Assembly: GCA_905250125.1 (NCBI GenBank)
Contig: CAJNOL010000508.1
Coordinates: 62,001-126,000, forward strand
DNA: 64,000 nt
Source of the DNA: Rotaria sordida
Lineage: Eukaryota > Rotifera > Eurotatoria > Philodinida > Philodinidae
Reading direction: 5' to 3'
Shown: in pieces, positions 1 through 10,513 of the stretch
Numbering within the stretch: the first letter of the stretch is position 1
Layout: each line of letters starts with the position of its first letter
Program-made: the position numbers and the translations under genes
The notes under the pieces: generated by a model
What the model was told of the DNA's origin: nothing
Seen by the model: only the letters and a program-made list of their open reading frames with translations
Database searches by the model: none

Positions 1-35
1 ATAATCAAAAAGAAAAAAAAAACAAAACAACTTAC

Positions 36-697
36 CTATCTTTCTCTAAAACAGCTTCTTTTTCTCGATAATAAATATCTTCTTGACATTCATGTTCTTG
101 TTGTTTTAATTGTTCATCTAATTGATTAATTTCACTTAATAATGTTTCTTTTTTACTTTTTAATTCATCTAAAGAATTTAATTTCGATCTTAATATATGA
201 TTTTCATTTTCATTTTTTTCTTTTGTTTCTTGTAAATCTTTTGTACGTAAATCATGTATTTGTTTTGTTAATTCAGCACGTTCAGCTTCTTTTAATTCAT
301 CTAATTCACGTAATTGACGATTTAAATGATTGATTTCTAAATTAATTTCATCCATTTGACGACCAAGATAAGCACGAGACCCAAGACGAATTTCTTTTAA
401 TGTTTCTAAACGTTCAGAATTTTTTTGTTGAGCAACTAAATAACCATCACATTCTTCTTGTAAACTATATTTATGAAGAAATAAAACAAAAAACAAAACA
501 AAACAAAAAGTGAAAGAAATTATTTCTAAGAGAATATCTTACTCCGTAACTTTTTTTCGAAGACTTTCAATTTGTGTTAAATAAAATTGTTTAGTACCTT
601 CTTCCATTTGTATTTCAGGTTCAGCATTAGCATTTTCTTCTGTTGCTACCTTTTTCTTTTTATCACCTTTCTTTTTACCTTTCTTTTTTGGACCCAT
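36..697 (-). CDS. CFAP157: CFAP157-like coiled-coil ciliary protein, 5' part (runs off left edge)
   Basis: Two exons are visible: 697-543 (ATG, lysine-rich start MGPKKKGKKKG) and 464-36, joined in phase across a 78 bp GT-AG intron. A GTAAG donor at 35-31 means more exons lie beyond the window. The 194 visible residues are a basic N-terminus followed by an almost continuous coiled coil. The order of motifs matches my memory of vertebrate CFAP157: a basic head, then QFYLTQIESL near residue 37, QMDEINLEINHLN, LQETKEKNENENHIL, and EKEAVLEKDR at the exon end, where the family has EKKSVLDKDR. CFAP157 is a basal-body and axonemal protein needed for sperm flagella in mice. The start is the first ATG and lies 371 bp from the divergent DDX18 start. 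A sister DUF4515 protein such as BBOF1 is the main alternative. Confidence 0.8.
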
Positions 698-1068
698 CAC
701 AATATGATTTTGATTATTTACCTTTCAATAAAATACGATAATAACAACTAGTTAAATATTACCGATGTGATCAATACCATTGATTGATTATTCACCATGA
801 CAATATATCAAACAGAAGAACTATATTTGTCTCTATAAAATTCTTTCAGAAGTTTTTCTTAGAAAAATATTCTTTTTTTTTTTCTATAATATAAATTAAT
901 TCTTTTTTCATTGAAATAGATGTCGCTAATGTGATTATTATTATTCATTGGTTATATTGAATTACAAATTAAGAAATTCTTTTCTTCACTATTATTTCTT
1001 AAACCTTTTTTTTTTTTGTAGAAGTTTGTTGTGTGTTTTGTATTCTAGATCTTCTTCTTTATTTACAA
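698..1068. promoter_or_regulatory. Divergent intergenic region between CFAP157 and DDX18
   Basis: These 371 bp separate two start codons that point away from each other, so both promoters must lie here or in the 5' leaders. The sequence is very AT-rich with T-runs near 870-885 and 1005-1018. I see no convincing TATA box, initiator or shared operator. The TTTTTTTTTTTGTAG just before the DDX18 leader looks like a splice acceptor, so a 5' UTR intron is possible. Confidence 0.5.
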
Positions 1069-4000
1069 ATGTCAACTAGCATGGAAACTGAAATAAACAA
1101 TACTATTGAAATCAATGGAAAGAAAAAGAGTATGCATTTGTTTTTTTTTATTTTTGAATATTATTTAAAAGAAATTATTATTTTTTTCTTTTTTGTAGAA
1201 GATAAATTAAAAAAGAAAAAACGGAAACTTGACAATAGTCATGAAATAACTACAATTAATAAAAAGAAGGCAAAAAAACGAAAATTAGAAACAGAAGAAA
1301 TAAATAATGATGAAGATCTTTCATCCACAGCAATTAAGGAAAATAAAGATGAAACGAAAATCGAAACTAGTGGTAAATTATTTTTCTATTTATATATTAC
1401 TAATACATTAGTTCATCGTATTATAAAATCACTATACATATCAACGGAAAAGTAGATGATTCTACTGTTTTTCCATTAATTTTGTTTTCGTACACAAATT
1501 AGATTTCATGTTATATCTTATAACTATAGAATTAAAAATATTTAATTTTGATATTTTGTAGGTTCTATAATTCCATCAGGTGGTCATCTTACTTCACTTA
1601 GTTTTGAATCATTAAGTGAAAAAGGTGTTTCGGATTTAACTTTAAAAGCAATTAATGAAATGAAATTAACAACAATGACTGAAATTCAAGCAAAATCTAT
1701 TGTACCATTACTCGAAGGACGGTAAGTAAATAACGTTTGATATATAATAAATCAATGAAAATATTTACTTCAGTTTAGAGTACTTTCTAACATACTGATG
1801 ACTTCATTTTAGGATCAATCGATAGAAGAACTTGTTGCTTTAAAAGACGATAAACTTTTTATGTTCTCATACTCTTTATAAATAATCAAAAAATTGTCGA
1901 CTACAATCATCTATATATTACATATTTCGATCGAATGATGAAATAGTTGTAGATTAAATTTTGAGCTTTACTTACTTTGCTTTTCATAAAATCCTTATAG
2001 TAAATTAACAATAAAGTTTTATAAGATATCATTCGATCAATGTTTCAAGTTTCTATCGATAGAAATTATCAAAACATGTATGATTAGTTATGAAGAGTAT
2101 AACAAAATACACAGTGAGCAATAATATGGATAAAAGTGATCTTTTTCGAGATTCTGAATAATAACTTATACATTTTGATTAACGAGTTGATTTTCGATAA
2201 AAAAAAAAGGTTAAATTTCATCATCTTCAGTGGAAAATAAAAAGAGTTAGACAATAAATCATATAGAGTCTGAAACTAGGATTTTATTGATTTATTAGAA
2301 AATTTTTCATGCTGAAAAAATAATTCTTCTTTTTACGCTGAACATTTTCAGTAAAGTTGACTGCGGCTCTTTTTTTCCACTAATCCGATATCAAGAAAAC
2401 TTTTAAAGAATGTTCTTCTATAAAATGAGACATACACTCCATTGATGCAAAGATATGTAGATGCTTCTGAACTGAGATACAAGTTTTCTAAAGACTTTGG
2501 CTGTTAAAGGTATTTTTTTGCTATTTCTTTGTCATAGATGCATGTTGAGAGAAAAATAACGACATATAAAGTCAAAAACTACATCGAGCGATGTGCCATG
2601 TATCAATTTTTAACAGAAAAAGTTGCTTCACAAGAATTCAGGGTAATAGTTTATCTCAGAAATTTTCTGTCAATCTTATATTTGAGTAGAAGAAACTAAT
2701 ATTTGTATGAAAAAAATTTGTTTTTAACAGAAAATGAGTTATGCCTATGTGCTCGATAAATATTACCGACTATGCAATATTAACAGGTGTATCATTTCCT
2801 AGAATGTAAAATTTTCTATGAAATCTAAAATGAAGTCATTAGTCTCTTAAAAAAGAATAAAAAACATATTGAACTATTAATTCTATAATTGTAATAATTC
2901 TAGTGATTTACTCGCTTCGGCTAAAACGGGTTCGGGTAAAACATTAGCTTTTCTTATTCCCGTTGTTGAATTAATGTATAAATTACGTTTTATGCCTCGT
3001 AATGGTACTGGTGTAATTATAATTTCACCAACACGTGAATTAGCAATGCAAACATATTCTGTATTAAAAGAATTATTAGCTTATCATCATCATACATATG
3101 GTTTAATTATGGGTGGAACAGGACGACAAGATGAAGTAAAAAAACTTGCTAAAGGTGTGAATATTGTAGTTGCAACACCAGGTCGTTTACTCGATCATCT
3201 TCAAGTAAAATTTTGATGAAATAAAAAAAAAATAATAATTTCGTTTTCTTATCCTTTTGTTTTTGTTCATAGAATACAAATGATTTTATGTATAAAAATT
3301 TACAATGTTTAATTATTGATGAAGCTGATAGAATTTTAGATATTGGTTTTGAAGAAGAAATGAAACAAATTATTCAATTATTACCAAGTATACAGAAAAA
3401 AAAAAAAAGAAAAATAATAAATAGAATTTTTAAAAATATATTTATTTAAATTTTTGTAGAACGTCGTCAAACAATGTTATTTTCCGCAACTCAAACACGA
3501 CGTACTGAAGATTTAGCAAAAATTTCTCTTAAAAAAGAACCATTATATGTTGGAGTTGATGATACAAGTGAGCAAGCAACTGTTGAAGGACTTGAACAAG
3601 TAATTTTTTTTTTGTTTTAAATAATTAAAAATAAATCAAAATATTTTTTTTTTTTTTTTTTTTAATAGGGTTATGTTGTTGTTCCACAAGATAAACGTTT
3701 TCTTTTATTATTTACATTTTTAAAAAAAAATCAAAAGAAAAAAATGATGGTCTTTTTTTCATCATGTATGGCTGTTAAATATTATAATGAATTACTTAAT
3801 TATATTGATATACCTGTATTAAGTATTCATGTAAAAGATTTTATTTTTTCTATTCAGATATTTATTTAAAAAAATTTTTTATTTTAAAGGGAAAACAAAA
3901 ACAAGCTAAACGAACACATACATTTTTTGAATTTTGTAATGCTGAAACTGGAATTTTATTATGTACGGATGTAGCAGCACGAGGTTTAGATATTCCAGCT

Positions 4001-5472
4001 GTCGATTGGATTATTCAATTTGATCCGCCAGATGATCCAAAAGTAAAATTTTTTATTTGAAAATTAATTATATAAGTCATAATAATAATAATACTCCATA
4101 TTTCTCTGATATTTAATCATTTTTTAATTAATAAAGTCTCGTTTATTATGATATGTGATACTAAAATTAGATTACATTTTGTTTTCGATGTGTATCTTCT
4201 ATCCAGACAAATGATTTTGACGCCTAAATCTATGAATTTCCGGCCGGAAAACTCAAAACAATGGTTGGATTTTTGTAGTTTCGCGCGGAGCCGATCACCG
4301 GATTCCTGCTTTCAAGTTCCTATCATTTTCCCAAGTTTTACGGCTAGAAATTCATATTTCTTGACCTGGATTCTTCTCTAATACCTAGCTGTCTATACAT
4401 ATCAGGGTATAGAAAAGTGGTGACAGTCGTTGAATCCATTTATTGAATGTTTTTATAGAATGCTTTATTCAAAAAAAATTTCAGAACTTGTTTACAGTAT
4501 AGGATGTAACGACTTGGAATCGTTTTGATTATTTAGATTTTGTTTGATCAAATCGAATAATCAAAAATCTGATTTGCTGATATCACTTTTTGTATACTTT
4601 AATATGTAGAAATAGTTTGACATTAGCGAAGACGAGAAAAGAAAAAAGAGCATCAAGAGAAGATGTGATCTAATATGATAGTTACACATCATAGGAAACA
4701 ATTCTTATCGAAATTTTATTAGTTGAAGAGCGATTAAATATTAGAGTAAATGTAGAATATTGTTTTTTTACTATCAGATAATATAAAGAGAAGTGTCTTT
4801 AGGATTTTTATAAGGAATTAAGATATGTCCGCTACTAGTTATGTTCTTTGTTTCTATTGAAAATTTTCTTTTTAGGAATATATTCATCGTGTTGGTCGAA
4901 CAGCACGTGCTGGTGCAAATGGTCATGCATTACTGATTTTAACACCACAAGAACTTGGTTTTCTTCTTTATCTCAAACAAGCACGAGTAACATTAAGTGA
5001 ATTTGAATTTTCATGGAATAAAATTGCTGATATTCAACCTCAAGTATGTTTTTTTTTGTTTATTTTTTAATATTATTATGAAATTTATTATTTTTGTTTA
5101 GTTGGAAAAATTAATTGAAAAAAATTATTTTCTTCATTTGAGTGCAAAAGATGCATATAAAGCATATGTTAGAGCTTATGCAAGTCATAGTATGAAAAAT
5201 GTTTACAATGTTGAACAATTGGATTTGGTTAAAGTTGCTTATAGTTTTGGTTTTCGTGTTCCACCTGTTGTTGATATTGGTAAATTATCTTGAATTTATT
5301 TATTTTATTCTATTAAATAATTTTTACTTATTATTTTTAAGGAGTTTATCAAAGCAAAAAAGGATTGAAATCAAAATCGAAAAATGGATTTATGCGACCA
5401 AAACAAGAACGAAAAATTAAGATCTTTAAAAATTTAAGCAATGAAAAAGCAAAAAAGAAATTTACACGATAA
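1069..5472 (+). CDS. DDX18: DDX18/Has1 family DEAD-box RNA helicase
   Basis: Eleven exons keep one frame: 1069-1129, 1199-1372, 1562-1721, 2904-3204, 3273-3387, 3460-3599, 3669-3830, 3890-4042, 4876-5043, 5102-5279 and 5342-5472. They give 580 residues (human 670, yeast Has1 505). Helicase motifs appear in order: Q-motif region, [29 protein letters not shown] ([10 protein letters not shown]), SAT, then ARGLDIP and HRVGRTAR. The family signatures [30 protein letters not shown] and [20 protein letters not shown] identify DDX18 rather than another DEAD protein. Has1/DDX18 acts in the nucleolus in 60S and 40S ribosome biogenesis. The N-terminus is a lysine-rich, poorly conserved tail encoded by two short exons. 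Introns are mostly 50-190 bp, but introns 3 (1182 bp) and 8 (833 bp) are far longer. Confidence 0.95.
4215..4368. repeat. Small imperfect foldback in DDX18 intron 8
   Basis: The reverse complement of 4218-4250 (around the palindrome CCGGCCGG) resembles 4332-4365 (AGTTTTACGGCTAGAAATTC). The arms are about 33 bp, imperfect, and enclose a GC-richer island unlike the surrounding intron. It may be a worn foldback element. I see no terminal duplication. Confidence 0.35.
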
Positions 5473-6065
5473 ATTTTGTTTTGCGACTATTCTTACTGTT
5501 CTGTTTTTGATGTTATTCAGTAACTTTGTCGCGCTTTATATGTTATCAGTTTCAATAGATAAACCATTGCTGTTGAACTAAAAATCTCAATTGAAACTAT
5601 TTTTTTAAATTTTATTAGTAATGAACAGACTGAATACTTATCTCTACAAGTATCTTACGATTTCTGATAATGATCGAGATTGATGATTCTTATATAAAAG
5701 AAAAATGCAAGATGAATATGAACCAATCATAATTCGGAACCAATCGATTGATCACGAGACTCATCGAGTCTAACATTCTCGGTCTCAGATCTGAACTGTG
5801 CTTCTAATTTCAACAGAATTTTTTAGCCTGAGTTTGATAGTTACTCCACAGATGAAAGAAACTTTTGATCGATTACTTCTATTCTGCTACTAACACAGCC
5901 TACACATTTGTCAGAAAATGTTGCCGATGATCTTATAATAATCAAATTGTAATTGGCTGTTACTTTTAGACTATCAATCGATAGGCTCTACTAACATGTA
6001 TATCACAGAGCAAGTTTTCGATTAGAAGACTGGTGCCAAGTTGAGCTGCAATAGTGCATAGCTAG
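5473..6065. other. Intergenic, 3' flank of DDX18
   Basis: No coding signal is seen in either strand. It holds the DDX18 3' flank and AT-rich unique-looking sequence, with no recognised element. Confidence 0.5.
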
Positions 6066-6358
6066 TATAAAAAAGAGATGTTTATAGCGGTGCTACCGCG
6101 ACAGCATCAGCGGTAGCTTTTTTTTTATTGAGATTGTAAAATTGGATGAATTGGTACCAAAGTTGAATGTCTACAAGTTCAATAGTTAAAATTTAGATTG
6201 AATCTTATGGATTCAATCCAATTGTGCTAGTTTAACGCAGTGGTGGAAGAGATTTTCGCAGAGTTTCTCGAAAGCCATCGCGGTAGCGATAACTTTTTAT
6301 ATAGTTCGCCGCGTCGTGGTAGCGGCATATTTATAGCCACGATGAGCATCTCTGGTAT
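6066..6358. mobile_element. Possible degenerate MITE with GCGGTAGCG-rich ends
   Basis: The left end TATAAAAAAGAGATG and the right end CATCTCTGGTATA are inverted copies. Each is followed inward by GC-rich hairpin-forming sequence (GCGGTGCTACCGCGAC near 6083, CGTCGTGGTAGCGGC near 6312). The roughly 290 bp block has higher GC than its surroundings. Arms are imperfect and the target duplication could be TA. No coding capacity. An old non-autonomous element is the best reading. Confidence 0.5.
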
Positions 6359-6647
6359 AAAGTAAAGATCATCTGTCGGAAGTTAGGGGAAATCTTATAT
6401 TTTGTTTTTATGATATAGATTTAGAGTCACAAACGAACTTATAGCTATCAAGATAGCTTTTTTTCGATACATCAATTGCTTTTTAATCTGTAGTGAATCG
6501 ATCTTTTAATTTCAAAAAAAAAGTAGTGTGAGTCTAATTGAAGTAATAACTCTAATATGTAACAGTTCTCTTTCTTTTTTAAAATTATATTTCAATATTT
6601 CTGATAATTCAAATTGCAAAATTAGTTTTAAAGCAAAAAAAGAATAT

Positions 6648-8985
6648 TCATGAATTTGTTTGTGACTTTTGTTTGTTCTTTTGACGTAATTGAATAACAC
6701 GTCGAAGTTCATTTTCTGTCGACATACGGTCTTGATGTCCTCTAGGTAGAAGTTTTCGATAAATTTTGTATGATTGTTCTAAACATCGTTGTGCATCATC
6801 TAACGCTCCTGAACTTGACTGCATTATGCCTAGCTTATAGAGTAGTTCAGCTAATATGAGTGAATCATTGGGTACGGTACGTTCGAAAAGGGGAAGTGCT
6901 TTTGTACATAAATCAATAGCATGAGTACTATCACCAGAATCTTGATAAATGTTACCTAGCAAAGCTAGAGTAGTAGCTATACTTGTTTCATTTGGAGGTA
7001 TAAGAATTTCTTGCAAAGCTAATGCTCGTTCACCATTAGCAATTGCTTCAGAATATTCATGACGACCCCAACGAGCTTTAGCAATTCCAATAAGATTAGA
7101 AGCGATTGCCACTGATTCAGTTGTTGGATTAACTTGATGTAATGCGAGTGCACGTGTATGATGATCTAAAGCTAAATCGAATTCACCACGACTTTGATAA
7201 ACATTTCCAAGATAAGTGAGAGTATCAGAAATATTCTCTCCAGACTATCAAAAAAAAAAGAACTTTATTTACAATCAACTAAGATTCATTAAATTACTGC
7301 TTCTTGAAGTTTAAGAGCCTGTTGATGGCATTGCAAGGCATAATCATAATCACCCTTTCTATCGGCAGATAATTGACCCATGGCATTGAGTATACGAACT
7401 GTAACAGGTTGAATACGTTGATAAGTTATTAAAGCCATATCAATGTCTCCTTGTTCAGCATATTTCTGTGCTTTTATTTCTTCAACACTTATCACTGGGT
7501 CTCTAAAAACAAAAAAAGGAAAACAAAATTGAACAATTATTCAAGTTACTCTATAGACATGTTTTTGTACATTGAATTTTTTATGTGAACTAATGCTGAC
7601 TTTGGTTTTGGAGGTGGTGTTGGTGTTCGAGGAGGTGGTGTCGGTGGTTTGGGAGGTTTCAAAAGTTCATCACGTAATGATTGTATTGTTTCATTCGGAT
7701 GCTTTTCTAAATATTCTAAAGCTATTTTTTTGCCAGCATCACCAGCTGTTTTCAATTTTACAGTTGACATTTGACCACGATTAACATAGACAATACGAAA
7801 TGTCATACAAGCATCAAATGCAATCAATGATGTCGAATGTTTATTTGATAATTCAGTAAATAAAGATGATGCATCACAATCAATTTTAAATAAAACAGAT
7901 AAAAGATCAGGACGATATGTTGGTAATGAAGCAAGTGTCAATGCATTTGTTCTTGATTTAGTACAAGGAAAAAATCCACTTGTACAAATAAGTTGACCAA
8001 CATGAGTTTCAAATTTATCAAGAAGTTCACTTGATAATTTCATACCACGATAAACTTGATCACTTGATTTATGTTTAGAATGTTGTTGAAAGAAGCGTGA
8101 TGCATCAGCAAATAGAAATCGACAGACACTAAGTTGTGCTTTATTGTGAGAACGAAGCGCATGAAGAAGAAAACGTGTAGGAAATGGAGAACGAAAACAC
8201 CAACTAATGACATCAGCATGTCGATATGATTTTTCGAATTCTTCAATAATTTCAATTATTCGAGTATTGTCTCGATAATAGCGTCGAGCTATTTCAATAA
8301 GACCATTTCTATTTGATGATCCTTTTCGATTTATCAACTAAAAAACAACCCACACCCAAAAAAATTATTAAATAAAATAATCTTAAATGAATTTTTTTTA
8401 ATGTTTAATTTCAATTATTATTTTACTTACATCTTCTTTCCATAATTGTGACCAAAGAAATACTTTATCTTGTTCAAATGCAAATTCTTCAAGTTGTATT
8501 TCTTCAAAAGTATTAAATATTTCTTTAAGCATTCGAAGTAATTCTTCTTGTTGATTAAATATACCAAAAAGTTTTGGAAAATCACCTTTAATATTTTCAT
8601 TATTTGGATCAAGTATAAAAATTGCTTCGACAGCATTAAAATCATGTACAGTAGCAATCAATTCATTATTACATAATGAAGATATGAAAAAGATTTTTTG
8701 TTGTGAAGATTTTATAGTATCAAAACAGGTTAATGGATCCGTAAAAGTTTGAACATTAAAATTAATTGCTCGAAGTGGTCCCATAAGATGTGTATTCAAA
8801 TTTTCATGTGGATCGAACCAAATAAAAATAACACTTTCATAAATTTCATCTGTAATGTTAATTGGACTTATCTTATGTCCAGTTGATTCCCCTGTTGACA
8901 AAAGAAATGCATCAGAAACAAGTGATCGCCGAGCACTTCGATTTTTATTAGTATCTTTTGCTTGTGGAGAATGTAAAGTAGCCAT
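6648..8985 (-). CDS. Receiver-like + ART-fold + TPR protein (probably transferase-dead)
   Basis: Four exons, 8985-8431, 8337-7550, 7502-7298 and 7244-6648, join in frame to 714 residues. The start is the ATG at 8985; the TTG just upstream is not needed. Residues 50-150 form a domain like those fused to ART domains in bdelloids, with a response-regulator-like pattern of alternating strands. Residues 190-400 match the arginine ADP-ribosyltransferase fold: VYRG with R282 (the R of the R-S-E triad) and a TSGFF motif at 304-308. The stretch aligned with the catalytic E-x-E (353-366, ending MTFRI) has no glutamate. A proline-rich linker (411-430) leads to at least four TPR repeats of kinesin-light-chain type (about 455-700). 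The architecture is common in bdelloids, but substrates are unknown. The TPRs suggest a scaffold or partner-binding role. Confidence 0.85.
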
Positions 8986-9210
8986 CAAGATTCGAATTTG
9001 ATCTAATCAAATATACCACTCAATAATACACCACTAGATCTAAAAATTTAGCTTGCATCAAAACATAATGCTTCAAAATATTAACAAATTTTTAGATAGT
9101 TCTAACTCCGGAACCAAACGAAAACAAAAACCTTTGTTCATCGGGCATGTTGCTTAGTAAAACGTATAGTTTCCAGCATTGAGTCTGTATACTAATTAGA
9201 GGAATTTCGC
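8986..9210. other. Upstream flank of the ART/TPR gene
   Basis: 225 bp between the start codon and the first foldback element. It probably holds the promoter. No clear core motif is visible. Confidence 0.35.
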
Positions 9211-9804
9211 TAATATCCATTTAAAAAAAGAGCCTTGAGTATTTTTTGAATAACTTTTGATAGGAAAGAGATAGAGAGCTGCAGTTTTCATCATTCGAAA
9301 GAGCGATGTTCGGACCATCGATCGGTATGGAACTCATAAAGACGAAAGACGGTTTTTTATAGGCATCTTCTGATTAACACTTTTTCCTCTGCGTATTTTC
9401 ATCAATTCTCATAATAATCTCAATTCATATTATGTCAAAATGTAGCTCGAATCATACTTTTCTCGCTATAAAGTTATGACAGTTTTTATTATCTCTCAAC
9501 TTCTTATTGTATGTGGATTTTAAAAAAAACAATTGTTAATTTTATGGCGAAAAACGTGTGATTTGAGCTACATATTGACATAATTTGAGTTGAGATTATT
9601 CTGAGAATTGATGAAAATACGCAAAGGAAAAAGTGTTGATCAGAAGATGCCTATAAAAAAATATCCTTCGTCTTTATGATTTCTATACCGATCGATGGTC
9701 CGGACATCGCTCTTTTGAATGGTGAAAATCGCAGCTCTCTATCTCTTTTCTATCAAAATTTATTCAAAAAATACTCAGGGTTCTTTTTTTTTAAATGGAT
9801 ATTA
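9211..9804. mobile_element. Foldback MITE A, about 594 bp, TA-flanked
   Basis: The ends are TA-ATATCCATTTAA (9211) and TTAAATGGATAT-TA (9804). The two arms, about 9211-9458 and 9556-9804, are inverted copies over nearly their full length, including GAGATAGAGAGCTGC with its mirror and CATCGATCGGTAT with its mirror. The loop is about 100 bp. There is no coding capacity. A TA duplication and full-length arms fit a non-autonomous Tc1/mariner-type foldback. Confidence 0.85.
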
Positions 9805-10513
9805 TAGTCTGTTTAAAAAGTCCGTGCGTGTGACTGTTGTTTGAATAACTCGAAAACGCAAACAGCTAGAGATCTGCGATTTTCACCAATCGAAAGAAAA
9901 GGAGTTAGGGCGTCTCTCTCTCTGATAATAATGTCTCAGACGAAATTCTTTTAAAACTGATCGTCTTTGAAAAATATAGAAAAGAATGCATGAAAGTGAC
10001 ATACAATACAAATGAAGTTTCAATTATGACCTTTGATTTAGATAGAGGGACTTCAGATCTGTAGTTCAAAACATAATACACTTTCTTACGTTTCATTAAA
10101 TTTTCATCGAAGTATCCAGCTGTTATGACAAAAACTGCAAAAAAGTAGTAAAACATCAGCAAATTTCTCTATTATTTGTGCATGTAAGTACGTCATTTCA
10201 TTTGGTCAACGTTAGAATGCAGTTAGAGAGCTATTTGGGTTGCATCTTGAACTATAGATCTGAAATCCCTCTATCTAAATCAAAGGTCATAATCGAAACT
10301 TCATGTGTATTGTATGTCACTTTCATGTATTCTTTTCTATATTTTTCAAAGATGATCAGTTTTAAAAGAATTTCGTCTGAGACATTATTATCAGAGAGAA
10401 AGACCCACTAACTCCTTTTCTTTCGATTGGTGAGAACTGCAGGTCTCTAACTGTTTGCATTCTCGAGTTATTCAAAAAACAGTCAGACGCACGGACTTTT
10501 TAAACAGACTATA
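9803..10513. mobile_element. Foldback MITE B, about 711 bp, abutting MITE A
   Basis: The left end TATAGTCTGTTTAAAAAGTC and the right end, its reverse complement, close at 10513. The arms (about 9803-10070 and 10246-10513) are near-identical inverted copies around a loop of about 170 bp. It shares the TA at 9803-9804 with MITE A. Its subterminal text (ATAACTCGAAAACGC, then an AGAGATCTGC block, then TCACCAATCGAAAG) is laid out like that of MITE A, so the two may be distant relatives. The short open frames inside are mirror images of the arms, not genes. Confidence 0.85.
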
